Shown: piece after piece, positions 8,423 through 18,078 of the stretch
Layout: each line of letters begins with the position of its first letter
How positions within the stretch are numbered: position 1 is the first letter of the stretch
From: an uncultured Eubacteriales bacterium
Lineage (GTDB): Bacteria; Bacillota; Clostridia; Oscillospirales; Acutalibacteraceae
Length of the DNA stretch: 39,396 bases
Assembly (NCBI GenBank): GCA_900314355.1
Contig: OMUY01000069.1
Coordinates: forward strand, 1 to 39,396
Reading direction: 5' to 3'
Notes under the pieces: model-generated
Database searches by the model: none
Told to the model about the DNA's origin: nothing
Seen by the model: only the letters and a program-made list of their open reading frames with translations
Program-made: the position numbers and the translations under genes

Positions 8423-8528
8423 TTATTATGGATCACCGCAATGACAGCAATAGCACTTACAAACATAGTGAATGACAAATTCCTGTTTGTTTGTTCTACC
8501 AATAGAAACAATATAATATGATGTATAA

Positions 8529-8565
8529 GACAGTGCTTCCTCCCTTCGCGCTGTCTTTTCTTTTT
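8529..8565 (+). terminator. Intrinsic terminator hairpin 1
   Basis: GACAGTGC (8529-8536) pairs with GCGCTGTC (8548-8555), one G-T pair, followed by TTTTCTTTTT. Confidence 0.6.
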
Positions 8566-8566
8566 C

Positions 8567-8600
8567 AGCCGCAGGTTTTTGGATTTTTCCTGCGGCTTTT
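8567..8600 (+). terminator. Intrinsic terminator hairpin 2
   Basis: A perfect 9-bp stem, AGCCGCAGG (8567-8575) with CCTGCGGCT (8589-8597), and a T run to 8600. The tail continues as ACATATCCG, as after the hairpin at 20938-20970. Confidence 0.65.
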
Positions 8601-8640
8601 ACATATCCGTACATAAAAATAAGAAAGTGAGGTGAACCTT

Positions 8641-9195
8641 ATGACTGATCGACAGCATATTATCTGGACAAGCGACGTTGATTATGAAGATTGGCGTGGT
8701 GAAATGGAAGCCGAATATCCCGAACTGACCGAAGATGAACGAATACAGCGTATGTATGAGATCAACGGGGACTATTTGGACGACGAACGCATGAATCTCA
8801 ATGTGCAGCTCAGAGAACCTATCCTCGTGATCGCCGACCTCGGCTTGTGGTATGGCAGACGAATGGGCTACAAGGAGATACCAAGCGGCAACATCCGGGA
8901 TTGCCTTTACTCAGACTGTGATCACAACACTTGGTATCTTGATAAGCGGGGAGATTTTCGATGCGATGCCATCCATCACGACGGCACCAACTATTATCTT
9001 TACCGTGCGTACAAAGAAGGGGTGTCCGAGTCGGCGAAAGAAACGCTGCGAAATAAACTGTATCGCGGTGTTGCGACAAGACAGGACGTCACCCGTATTA
9101 CACGCAGAATCGGCGACGATATCGCAAGGGTTTACGGATGGGATATTCCGTCGCTGCCGAGGCAGAAAGAGAGGTCAAGAGAATATGCCAGATAA
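8641..9195 (+). CDS. Conserved mobile-element protein of unknown function
   Basis: A 184-residue soluble protein. ATG 8641 is chosen because AGTGAGGTG precedes it at good spacing; the in-frame GTG at 8632 is part of that SD. The N-terminus is acidic (S-D-V-D-Y-E-D-W). A middle block I-L-V-I-A-D-L-G-L-W-Y-G-R-R resembles a conserved stretch in ICE hypotheticals, followed by H-D-G-T-N-Y-Y-L-Y-R. The C-terminus is basic. No catalytic motif is recognised. It overlaps the next gene by 11 bases and precedes the giant helicase gene, with which it is probably co-transcribed. Confidence 0.7.
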   Translation: MTDRQHIIWTSDVDYEDWRGEMEAEYPELTEDERIQRMYEINGDYLDDERMNLNVQLREPILVIADLGLWYGRRMGYKEIPSGNIRDCLYSDCDHNTWYLDKRGDFRCDAIHHDGTNYYLYRAYKEGVSESAKETLRNKLYRGVATRQDVTRITRRIGDDIARVYGWDIPSLPRQKERSREYAR

Positions 9196-9439
9196 CAAAG
9201 AGCAGAAAAAGGAGAGGAAAAAGCCTATGGCAAAACAGGTTTCCGCGAGAGCGAAGAAATTGAAACTGGTTGACAAGGTCATTTCCGCAGGGCTGACGTC
9301 AGAGGAAAAGATCATCGCTATGACACCTGCGGAGATGGTACAGCTTCCCGACATTACCACCGAGGAGCTGCGGCTTTTGTGCGAGATGCAGGATAGTGTT
9401 AAAACAGGCATGTTTTTCTCTTATCTCTGTTCTCAGTGA
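9185..9439 (+). CDS. Small charged mobile-element protein
   Basis: An 84-residue protein. The start at ATG 9185 has GAGAGGTCAAGA upstream and overlaps the previous stop; ATG 9227-9229 is a possible internal alternative. The first 35 residues are very basic (Lys-rich), followed by a helical part with T-S-E-E-K-I-I-A-M-T-P-A-E-M and I-T-T-E-E-L-R-L-L. It may be a small nucleic-acid-binding accessory protein, but no family is recognised. It ends 11 bases before the giant gene. Confidence 0.6.
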   Translation: MPDNKEQKKERKKPMAKQVSARAKKLKLVDKVISAGLTSEEKIIAMTPAEMVQLPDITTEELRLLCEMQDSVKTGMFFSYLCSQ

Positions 9440-9450
9440 GGTGAGAATCA

Positions 9451-12400
9451 ATGCCGAGCAAACTGCAAATCACAAGCACCGGACTGCAGCAGGAGAAAAT
9501 CGAAGCCGCAAAAACGGATGAGAACTGGATGGCGTTCTTGCGTACTGCGGCAAATAACTACAAGTATTCATTCAACGATCAAATGCTTATCTATGCGCAG
9601 AAACCGAATGCGACAGCCTGCGCGGAGATTGGTTTCTGGAACGACCGTATGAACCGCTGGGTCAATAAGGGCGCAAAGGGTATCGCGCTGATCGACACAG
9701 GCGGAACGCAGCCAAAACTGCGCTATGTTTTCGACGTCAGCGATACGAACAGCCGATACGGTTATGAAATCAGATTATGGCAAGCAGAGGAGCGTTTTCA
9801 GCCGGATATTGTTACCGCGTTGGAGGACAGCTTCGGTGAGCTTGCCGACAAATCCGATTTCCGGCAGGCACTGGTGTCTGTCACAAAGAATCTTGTCGAG
9901 GATAACAAGCAGGATTATTTATCCCTGTTATCTGAACGGGAAAACGTCGGGTATCTGGAGGGAATGGACGCAAACGGATTAGACGCGATCTTCTCCGCCG
10001 CGCTGCAGCGTTCCGTGCAATATATGATGATGGCGCGCTGCGGAATCGAATCGAAGGAATACTTTTACGATGAACATTTCCATCCGATCTTTTTCTTCAA
10101 CACGACCGATACGATTGACGTCATCGGAACCGCTGTCAGCGATATTGCTGAAATGGGACTGCGAGAGATCGAAAGCACCGTCAGAAATCTGCAAATTGCG
10201 GAGAGAAAATCCAATCGCACATTTGCAAGAACGGAAGAAAACCGTTATGATGAAGCTGTAATTAAAACAAACACCGAAAGGAGCAATGAAAATGGAACTG
10301 ACGTACACGAAGCAGGGCGACTATTTGATCCCGAACTTGACATTGCCGCAGAGGGAGTACCCGACGCTGGGCAAATACGGGATGCTGCGGAAGACATTCC
10401 TCAGGCAGAACCGCAAGGCGGTGTTCACCATGATGCAAACGCAGGACACGCTGTGGGAGCATCTGAGCGAGGTGGACAAGTCGGCGAACGAGATGATGGA
10501 ATCTCTGACGGTGCAGATGGCGAAGGAACAGGGCGTGACCGAGGAGCTGAAAGCGGCGGATCAGATGCAGTGGGTGGGGATGATGAACAACATCCGGAAC
10601 GCAGCGGAGGAGATCGTGTTGAAAGAACTCGTCTACAGTTAAGCGGACATGACTTTAACGCTCCGAGCGCCATTCCGTATTACAGCGAAGCCCACGAAAA
10701 ATCGGAACTGCTCAGAAGCTGCCTTGCGTTAAAAGATCACAGATTAGAAATTGCCACGTTTTTTGCGGAAAACACAGACCGCAGAGAGCGTGGCGATTTT
10801 GTTAAGAGCTATTTTGATAACACCTATGTAGAGCACATTCTTGACAGCGGACAGCGTGTCGGCTACAGGGCGTGGGAAGATGTATTGAATCTTTGGCGCG
10901 GCGCATATCTGACCCGTGAAAAGGAAGTGTTTATGCACTGGTGGCAGGTCGCAGACGATATTTACGGGCAGATCCTGATGGAACAATGGTTGACTCCGAG
11001 CGAGCGGCCGATGCTCAGCATAGAGAGCCGAACCGCTCTTTTCGGTGAAGCGACGCTTGTACCGGAACAGCCCTTTGCGATCCCGCAGGCAGCGATTGAC
11101 TATGTGCTTTGCGGCGGCAGTCATGTGAGCGATGGAAAAATGCGTATTTACACGCAATTCCTGAATCAGGAAGGAACAGATAAAAATGTTGCGTTCTTGA
11201 AAAATGAATATGGAACCGGAGGGCGTTCCGACGCTGTTCCCGGCACGGATTTATGGGAGGAGCATGACGGCAAAGGGCTTTCAATCAGAACGCTTCACGA
11301 TGACAGACCGAATTCCGTAAAGGTATTGATTCCGTGGAATAAGGTCGCAAAGCGTATTGACGAGCTGATTAGAGTGGACCGATACCTAAATCGAGCAGAA
11401 AAGGATAGATACCCCATTTTTGTCCGTGAACAGGAAGCAAGGGAAAAAAGAAGTGGGATTGTCAGAGAATTTAATGATATTATTCGTGATTTCAATGATT
11501 TTGAAACACAAATAGGAAATTCAGAGTCAAGATTGAACTTCTTCACGCTTAGTCAGTATTCAGATCGTTTCTACTTTGGAGAAAAGGTTCTCAAGGGATA
11601 TGGACAAAATCCGGATGTTTTTGTGTTGCCCGCTATGCGAGAAGCAATGCAGAAGATCATATCGGAAAACACGCATCTGACCGAACGCTGTGAGTCGGTA
11701 TTGGCATCTCTGAACAGCGACATTGCAAGACCATTTGAACCGACCTATGACGAGCTGAACCCACCGCCCGAACCGGAGAAACAGTTGGTCCTTTCTTTGG
11801 GCGATACTGTATATATCGGTTCGCAGGAATATGAGCTGCTGTCCTACGGGGACGAAACCGTTGAATTGTTTGATCCGTCGTTCCCGCTGATGCACAAGGA
11901 ATTCTCGCGCGAAGAATTTGACGCAAGGGTCAAAGAGAATCCGATGAATGATAAATATCTCCGCATTGTTGATGCAGAGCCGGAGCAAACACAAACCGAC
12001 TCGCCGAAAGACGATCACATCTACCTTGACAATGACCGAGAGGTTGTCACCTGGATCTACTATAACCCGGACGCGGATGCCGGCGGTCAGCTCGTTGCCA
12101 ACTCTATGGATTACGATACCTTCCGTGAGTTTTATACCGAATACAGCGATAATATGCAGGCATTTATTGACGGTATCAACGAAGCTGCCGATCAATGGCT
12201 CGGCGACATCAACACGTATGACTATAATTTATACAGAGCAGACTACGACGCCGAGCCGCAGTATGTGGATATGACGCCGGAGAACGCGGCGAAGATCGCA
12301 GCGGATATTGAGAACTACCGCTATGCGCAGGAGCAGGCAAAGCCGAAAACGCTTTTTGATGAATACAATGCCATTAAGGAACAGAATTCCGACAGCCTTG

Positions 12401-15400
12401 TGCTGTTTCAGGTCGGTGATTTCTTTGAAGCCTACGGAGCAGATGCTCGGAGAATGGCTTCCGAACTTGATCTTATTCTGACTTCGCGTTTAATGCCGGA
12501 CGGTGAGCGCATCCCTATGTGCGGCGTCCCGAAGCATATTCTCGGCACCTATACCGATATGCTGCTGGATCGCGGTATCGATATTGTTGTTTCTTCCTTT
12601 GAGGATGGTGTGCGCAATACCGTTCCCATTGTTTCAACAAACAAAGAAGATCCGGTTCAGTCGCACCCGGTCGGCGCGATTGAATACCTTGCCAATGACG
12701 GGCAAGTACGGGAGCGCATTGAGTACACAAGTGAGTATCAATTTAAGAAAGACGTACAAGAAGAAAACAGTTTCGGTGTTCCGATGGTGTTGGTGTTCTA
12801 TGAGGATAAGGAAGGTCACACGATTGATAAGAGCTTCCTTGCGGCTCTTGACCCGCCGCCGCAGGGTATCAGAACCGAACTTTCTCCCACGCTGATTGTC
12901 GAGGGAGAACAGAAGGTTTTGACTGCCGTGCAGGAGTATTACGGCGACGCATTCCCCGATGAAAACTTCACGATTGAAGAGGAACGGGATAAAAGCAGAA
13001 TTGCCCTTGCCTACACGACAACAGGTGACGGAGAGCATGACATACAAGTCAATCTTGATCTTGTTGATAAGCGCATTGAGTATCTTGTAGATAACGAAGA
13101 AATCCATGCGGAGGAGTTTGTTTCCTATGACGGGATCGTTGAATATCTTGGTAATACGAGCTTTGAGGCTTTGATCGGTGAAGCGGAATCTGCTTTTGCA
13201 GAACGCAATGCTCCCGAGCTTTTACCGCCGCAGTCGCTTCGTCCGCTGAAAGAAGCGCCGCACGTTCTCTACCCGGAGATTGCGTCAAATTACAGAACGA
13301 ATTATCGTATTGACAATGATAATATCGGCGTCGGGACTCCGCTTGAACGGTTCCACCATAATATTCAGGCAATCCAATTGTTGAAGAAACTGGAAGATGA
13401 ACATCGGCTTGCGGATACTAACGAACAGCGCATCCTTGCCGATTACGTCGGCTGGGGCGGGTTGTCGGAGTTCTTTAAAGAAGAGAATCCGCACTATTTG
13501 GAACTCAAGGTCGCACTGACCGAAGAAGAATATGCTGCGGCACGGGAATCCTCTCTGACAGCATTTTACACGCCTCCCGTAGTTATCAGGGCAATGTATC
13601 AGGCGTTTGAGAATATGGGCTTCCGAAGCGGCAATATTCTGGAACCGTCGTGCGGCATCGGCAACTTTATGGGACTTCTGCCTGATTCGATGCAGAATTC
13701 ACAGATGTACGGTGTAGAGCTTGACCCGATTACGGGCAGAATAGCGCAGCAGTTGTATCAGAAAAACAGCATAGCCGTGCAGGGCTTTGAAACAACCAAT
13801 GTGCCGGACAGCTTTTTTGACGCCGCTGTGGGCAACGTCCCCTTCGGACAGATCAAGGTCAACGACCCGCGATATAACAAGCACAATTTCTTCATTCACG
13901 ACTATTTCTTTGCGCGAACGCTTGATAAAGTCAGACCGGGCGGCGTGATTGCCTTTATCACTTCATCCGGCACGATGGACAAAGAAAATCCAAAAGTGCG
14001 TAAATATATCGCGCAGCGGGCGGATTTGCTCGGCGCGATCCGTTTGCCAAATACGACCTTCAAAGCTGCGGCAGGTACGGAGGTAACCGCCGATATTCTG
14101 TTTTTGCAGAAGCGTGACCGCCTGATTGACATTGAGCCTGAGTGGGTACACCTCGGAAAAGACGAGAACGGGATCGCAATAAACCAATACTTCATCGACA
14201 ATCCCGAAATGATTATGGGCGAGATGCAGATGGTCAGCGGTCCTTACGGTCCGACGCCGACCTGCGTGTCTTATGAGGATCAGCCGCTAAACGATTTGCT
14301 GGCGGCAGCGATCCAAAACATTCACGGTGAGGTTACGGAAATTGAGTTCGCCGATGTTGACAATGCGGAAGAAGACCGTTCCATTCCCGCAGATCCCGAA
14401 GTCAGAAATTTCAGTTACACGATTGTTGACGGAGAAATCTACTATCGGGAAAACAGCCGTATGAATCCGGTGGAGGTATCAGACACCGCGAAAAACCGGA
14501 TCAAAGGACTGATCGGCATACGGGAGAGCGTTCGCAGGCTGATTGACTTGCAAACCGAAGATTACCCGGATGTCGAAATACGTTTGGAACAAGAAAAGCT
14601 CAATACTTTGTACGATGATTTCAGCAAAAAGTATGGGCTGATCAATTCCCGCGGCAATAACACGGCGTTCTCGTCCGACAGTTCCTATTGTCTGTTGGCG
14701 TCGCTTGAGGTGCTGGACGATGACGGAAATTTTGTCCGCAAAGCAGATATGTTCTCAAAGCGTACCATTAAGCAAAAGGTCATTGTGCAATCTGTTGACA
14801 CTGCTGCCGAAGCACTTGCCTTGTCACTTGCCGAAAAGGCAATCGTAGATATGGAGTATATGACGCAGCTTACTGGCAAACCGGAAGAAGAACTGTATAC
14901 AGAGCTGCGCGGCGTGATTTTCCTGAATCCATTGCACACACACGAGAATGACGGACAGGCAAAATATCTGCCTGCAGATGAATATCTTTCCGGCAACGTC
15001 AGAGAAAAGCTTGCGTTGGCGAAGCGAACGGCGGAATTGTACCCTGACGACTATGCCCCGAATGTGGAGGCTCTGACGGCGGTTCAGCCGAAAGACCTGT
15101 CCGCGTCGGAAATATCCGTGCGTCTCGGCGCAACATGGCTTCCGCCTGAGATCGTCGAACAGTTTATGTTCGAGCTTCTGCAAACGCCCCGGTATATGAC
15201 TTGGAATATCCACGTTCACTTTTCCAAGTATACCGGCGAATGGCAGGTGGAAGGTAAATCCAATGACAAGCGCAATGTTCGTGCATCGAACACCTACGGC
15301 ACCGACAGGATCAACGCTTATCGAATTATCGAAGAAACGCTGAATCTAAAGGATGTGCGGATTTTTGACTACCCGGAGGACGCGGAGGGTAAAAAGCATC

Positions 15401-18078
15401 CCGTTCTCAATAAAAAAGAAACCGCTATCGCACAGGGGAAACAAGAGCTGATCAAGGAAGCGTTTCAGGAGTGGATCTGGAAGGACCCGCAGAGAAGAGA
15501 TAGGCTCTGCCGGATGTATAACGACAGGTTCAATTCCGTCAGACCGAGAACCTATGACGGCTCTCATCTGAACTTTGTCGGGATGAACCCTGAAATTACG
15601 CTACGTAAGCACCAGCTTGATGGCGTTGCTCACGCGATCTACGGTGGGAATGAGCTGTTGGCGCATGAGGTCGGCGCGGGTAAAACCTTCACAATGGTGG
15701 CTATCGCGCAGGAAAGCAAACGACTCGGTTTGTGCCAAAAATCGTTGTTTGTTGTTCCCAACCATCTGATTTCACAATGGGCGACGGAATATTTGCAGCT
15801 TTACCCTGCGGCGAATATCCTTGTGGCGACGAAAAAAGACTTTGAAACGAAAAACCGCAAGAAGTTCTGCGCCCGTATCGCCACCGGCGACTATGACGCG
15901 ATCATCATCGGGCATAGCCAGTTTGAGAAAATTCCGATGTCCATCGAGCGTCAGCAGAGAATTCTACAACAGCAGCTTGATGAGATTATGTCCGGCATCA
16001 TCGAAATGAAGCAGAACAGAGGCGACAGGTTTTCCGTTAAGCAGTTGGAGCAGCAGAAAAAGAGCGTGGAGCTCAAGCTGCAAAAGCTGAACGATACCTC
16101 TCGAAAAGACGACCTTGTGACCTTTGAGGAGCTTGGCGTTGACAGGCTCTTTGTGGATGAAGCGCACTATTACAAAAATCTTGCTGCGTTTACGAAAATG
16201 CGCAACGTCGGCGGCATATCACAAACGGAAGCGATGAAATCAAGTGATCTGTATATGAAGTGCAGGTATCTTGATGAGCTGACAGGAGGTAAAGGTGTTG
16301 TATTCGCCACCGGTACACCGATTTCAAATAGCATGGTCGAAATGTATACCATGCAAAAATATCTGCAATACGGGACGCTCAACCAAAATGAACTATTGCA
16401 CTTTGATAGCTGGGCTTCCACCTTCGGTCAGACCGTGACGGCAATCGAGCTTTCCCCCGAAGGATCGGGCTACCGTGCAAAAACAAGGTTTGCCAAGTTC
16501 TTCAATCTGCCGGAGCTTATGACGATGTTCCGCGAAGTCGCGGATATTCAGACGGCGGATATGCTGCATCTGCCTGTGCCTAAAGCCAATTTTCACAATG
16601 TGGTTTTGAAACCCTCCGAACAACAGAAAGAAATGGTCGCGTCGCTCGGCGAGCGGGCAGAACGGGTGCGCAGCAAGATGGTTTCCTCCGAGGAGGACAA
16701 TATGCTGCTCATTACCAATGATGGGCGTAAACTGGCGCTCGATCAGCGGCTTATGAATGAGATGTTGCCGGACAGTGAAACCGGCAAGGTCGCTGCTTGC
16801 GCAAAGAACGTGTTTGAGATTTGGCAGAAGACAATGCCCGCAGCCTCCACGCAAATGGTGTTCTGTGATCTGTCTACGCCCCATGGGGATGGAAATTTCA
16901 ATGTATACGATGATTTGAAAAAGAAGCTTGTCGCTATGGGTGTTCCGGAAGATCAGATCGCATATATTCACGACGCAAATACGGAAGTGCAAAAGAAGGA
17001 GCTCTTCGGCAAGGTCAGAAACGGCATCGTGCGTGTACTCTTGGGCTCAACCTTTAAGATGGGTGCCGGAACCAATGTGCAGAAGCGGTTGATCGCGCTG
17101 CATCACCTTGATACCCCGTGGCGACCGGCAGACCTTGCCCAGCGCAACGGGCGCATTATCCGACAGGGCAACGACAATCCGGAGGTTGAGATCTTTACCT
17201 ATGTTACGGAAAACACCTTCGACAGCTATCTGTATCAGTTGGTGGAAAACAAGCAAAAATTCATCGGTCAGATCATGACAAGCAAATCGCCTGTGCGTTC
17301 AGCGGAAGACGTTGATGAGCAGGCGCTTTCTTATGCCGAAATCAAAATGCTTGCCACCGGCAATCCGTATATCAAGGAGAAGATGGATCTGGATATTGAA
17401 GTTTCAAAACTCAAGCTGTTGAAAGCAAACCACCTGAGTCAGAAGTATTCATTGGAGGACAAAATTCTCAAAGAATTCCCAATGCGTATTTCTTCCTTGG
17501 AGCAAAGGATCGTTGGTGTCAAAGCAGATATTGCCCGCGCTCAAGCGCAAACACATCCAAATGCAGACGGCTTTTCTCCGATGGAGATCAAAGGTACTGT
17601 TTATACGGACAAGAAAGCTGCAGGTACAGAACTGTTGGCGGTCTGCAAGTCCATGACGACGCCCGATCCGATCCCCCTCGGCAACTATCGCGGCTTTGAG
17701 TTGTCTTTGCTGTTTGACAGTATGTCCCGGCAGTATGTTATTACGATGAAGCATGAGTGTACGCACAACGTACCTCTCGGTACTGATATTTTCGGTAACA
17801 TTCAGCGCCTTGATAACGCCATTACCGGGCTGCCGGACAAGCTGAAAGCAGCCGAGGAGCAACTGACCGAAACAAAGAAACAGTTGGAAACAGCAAAAAT
17901 GGATGTGGAGCTGCCGTTCCCACACGAGGAAGAATTGACAAAAAAGTCAGCCCGTCTTGCAGAGCTGGATTCAATGCTGAGCCTTGATAAGCCGGAGAAT
18001 GAGATCGTGGACGGTGAACGGGACGGCGATACACCGGAAAAGCCCGATAGGGTAAGAGAAACCCCGCAGAGCCGATGA
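9451..18078 (+). CDS. Giant polyvalent protein: ArdC-like, MutS-I-like, N6 adenine methylase and SF2 helicase domains
   Basis: A 2875-residue protein starting after SD GTGAGGTGAGA. Residues about 20-75 resemble the ArdC-type N-terminal module (M-L-I-Y-A-Q-x-P-x-A-T, K-G-A-K-G-I). About 285-400 is a Gly/Asp/Glu/Arg-rich linker that overlaps tnpV in another frame. Residues 968-1052 resemble MutS domain I (F-Q-V-G-D-F-F-E-A-Y-G). The methylase has L-E-P-S-C-G-I-G-N-F (1397-1406) and G-N-V-P-F (1461-1465), an [ND]PPF variant. The helicase has G-A-G-K-T (2075-2079), D-E-A-H (2236-2239), T-G-T-P and Q-R-N-G-R-I-I-R-Q-G (2564-2573). The last 200 residues are coiled coil. Such LtrC-like proteins are hallmarks of these ICEs; they probably modify or remodel transferred DNA and counter restriction. 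Confidence 0.9.
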   Translation: MPSKLQITSTGLQQEKIEAAKTDENWMAFLRTAANNYKYSFNDQMLIYAQKPNATACAEIGFWNDRMNRWVNKGAKGIALIDTGGTQPKLRYVFDVSDTNSRYGYEIRLWQAEERFQPDIVTALEDSFGELADKSDFRQALVSVTKNLVEDNKQDYLSLLSERENVGYLEGMDANGLDAIFSAALQRSVQYMMMARCGIESKEYFYDEHFHPIFFFNTTDTIDVIGTAVSDIAEMGLREIESTVRNLQIAERKSNRTFARTEENRYDEAVIKTNTERSNENGTDVHEAGRLFDPELDIAAEGVPDAGQIRDAAEDIPQAEPQGGVHHDANAGHAVGASERGGQVGERDDGISDGADGEGTGRDRGAESGGSDAVGGDDEQHPERSGGDRVERTRLQLSGHDFNAPSAIPYYSEAHEKSELLRSCLALKDHRLEIATFFAENTDRRERGDFVKSYFDNTYVEHILDSGQRVGYRAWEDVLNLWRGAYLTREKEVFMHWWQVADDIYGQILMEQWLTPSERPMLSIESRTALFGEATLVPEQPFAIPQAAIDYVLCGGSHVSDGKMRIYTQFLNQEGTDKNVAFLKNEYGTGGRSDAVPGTDLWEEHDGKGLSIRTLHDDRPNSVKVLIPWNKVAKRIDELIRVDRYLNRAEKDRYPIFVREQEAREKRSGIVREFNDIIRDFNDFETQIGNSESRLNFFTLSQYSDRFYFGEKVLKGYGQNPDVFVLPAMREAMQKIISENTHLTERCESVLASLNSDIARPFEPTYDELNPPPEPEKQLVLSLGDTVYIGSQEYELLSYGDETVELFDPSFPLMHKEFSREEFDARVKENPMNDKYLRIVDAEPEQTQTDSPKDDHIYLDNDREVVTWIYYNPDADAGGQLVANSMDYDTFREFYTEYSDNMQAFIDGINEAADQWLGDINTYDYNLYRADYDAEPQYVDMTPENAAKIAADIENYRYAQEQAKPKTLFDEYNAIKEQNSDSLVLFQVGDFFEAYGADARRMASELDLILTSRLMPDGERIPMCGVPKHILGTYTDMLLDRGIDIVVSSFEDGVRNTVPIVSTNKEDPVQSHPVGAIEYLANDGQVRERIEYTSEYQFKKDVQEENSFGVPMVLVFYEDKEGHTIDKSFLAALDPPPQGIRTELSPTLIVEGEQKVLTAVQEYYGDAFPDENFTIEEERDKSRIALAYTTTGDGEHDIQVNLDLVDKRIEYLVDNEEIHAEEFVSYDGIVEYLGNTSFEALIGEAESAFAERNAPELLPPQSLRPLKEAPHVLYPEIASNYRTNYRIDNDNIGVGTPLERFHHNIQAIQLLKKLEDEHRLADTNEQRILADYVGWGGLSEFFKEENPHYLELKVALTEEEYAAARESSLTAFYTPPVVIRAMYQAFENMGFRSGNILEPSCGIGNFMGLLPDSMQNSQMYGVELDPITGRIAQQLYQKNSIAVQGFETTNVPDSFFDAAVGNVPFGQIKVNDPRYNKHNFFIHDYFFARTLDKVRPGGVIAFITSSGTMDKENPKVRKYIAQRADLLGAIRLPNTTFKAAAGTEVTADILFLQKRDRLIDIEPEWVHLGKDENGIAINQYFIDNPEMIMGEMQMVSGPYGPTPTCVSYEDQPLNDLLAAAIQNIHGEVTEIEFADVDNAEEDRSIPADPEVRNFSYTIVDGEIYYRENSRMNPVEVSDTAKNRIKGLIGIRESVRRLIDLQTEDYPDVEIRLEQEKLNTLYDDFSKKYGLINSRGNNTAFSSDSSYCLLASLEVLDDDGNFVRKADMFSKRTIKQKVIVQSVDTAAEALALSLAEKAIVDMEYMTQLTGKPEEELYTELRGVIFLNPLHTHENDGQAKYLPADEYLSGNVREKLALAKRTAELYPDDYAPNVEALTAVQPKDLSASEISVRLGATWLPPEIVEQFMFELLQTPRYMTWNIHVHFSKYTGEWQVEGKSNDKRNVRASNTYGTDRINAYRIIEETLNLKDVRIFDYPEDAEGKKHPVLNKKETAIAQGKQELIKEAFQEWIWKDPQRRDRLCRMYNDRFNSVRPRTYDGSHLNFVGMNPEITLRKHQLDGVAHAIYGGNELLAHEVGAGKTFTMVAIAQESKRLGLCQKSLFVVPNHLISQWATEYLQLYPAANILVATKKDFETKNRKKFCARIATGDYDAIIIGHSQFEKIPMSIERQQRILQQQLDEIMSGIIEMKQNRGDRFSVKQLEQQKKSVELKLQKLNDTSRKDDLVTFEELGVDRLFVDEAHYYKNLAAFTKMRNVGGISQTEAMKSSDLYMKCRYLDELTGGKGVVFATGTPISNSMVEMYTMQKYLQYGTLNQNELLHFDSWASTFGQTVTAIELSPEGSGYRAKTRFAKFFNLPELMTMFREVADIQTADMLHLPVPKANFHNVVLKPSEQQKEMVASLGERAERVRSKMVSSEEDNMLLITNDGRKLALDQRLMNEMLPDSETGKVAACAKNVFEIWQKTMPAASTQMVFCDLSTPHGDGNFNVYDDLKKKLVAMGVPEDQIAYIHDANTEVQKKELFGKVRNGIVRVLLGSTFKMGAGTNVQKRLIALHHLDTPWRPADLAQRNGRIIRQGNDNPEVEIFTYVTENTFDSYLYQLVENKQKFIGQIMTSKSPVRSAEDVDEQALSYAEIKMLATGNPYIKEKMDLDIEVSKLKLLKANHLSQKYSLEDKILKEFPMRISSLEQRIVGVKADIARAQAQTHPNADGFSPMEIKGTVYTDKKAAGTELLAVCKSMTTPDPIPLGNYRGFELSLLFDSMSRQYVITMKHECTHNVPLGTDIFGNIQRLDNAITGLPDKLKAAEEQLTETKKQLETAKMDVELPFPHEEELTKKSARLAELDSMLSLDKPENEIVDGERDGDTPEKPDRVRETPQSR
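10292..10642 (+). CDS. tnpV: TnpV-family protein nested out of frame in the giant gene
   Basis: A 116-residue ORF in the +1 frame relative to the giant gene, with its own strong SD (GAAAGGAG at 10276-10283) eight bases before ATG 10292; ATG 10286 is too close to that SD. The product carries the whole TnpV pattern: G-D-Y-L-I-P-N-L-T-L-P, a G-K-Y-G-M-L-R-K segment, G-V-T-E-E-L-K-A-A-D-Q-M-Q-W-V and a closing M-N-N-I-R-N-A-A-E-E-I-V-L-K-E-L-V-Y. TnpV was named from the Tn4451 family of clostridial transposons; its role is not settled. The giant frame stays open across it, so the same DNA appears to encode two proteins. The local sequence is more G+C-rich than its flanks. Confidence 0.78.
   Translation: MELTYTKQGDYLIPNLTLPQREYPTLGKYGMLRKTFLRQNRKAVFTMMQTQDTLWEHLSEVDKSANEMMESLTVQMAKEQGVTEELKAADQMQWVGMMNNIRNAAEEIVLKELVYS

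Larger units (their letters stand above)
8512..8640 (+). promoter_or_regulatory. Possible leader region with two tandem hairpins
   Basis: A TATAAT box at 8512-8517 has only a weak -35 (TTGTTC with 15 or TTGTTT with 19 bases of spacing). Two terminator-like hairpins follow before the SD (AGTGAGG) of the gene at 8641. Either these end transcription of the hydrolase gene, or they form an attenuated leader. The rest of 8423-8511 holds nothing I can identify. Confidence 0.4.

Noticed and set aside
8852-9184. Upstream extension of the small gene at 9185
   Set aside because: This part overlaps the gene at 8641-9195 out of frame; the SD and sensible protein start at 9185.
16393-16992. 199-residue minus-strand ORF inside the giant gene
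   Set aside because: It lies fully opposite the helicase domain, has Cys/His-rich shadow composition and no SD. It is a mirror of the coding strand.
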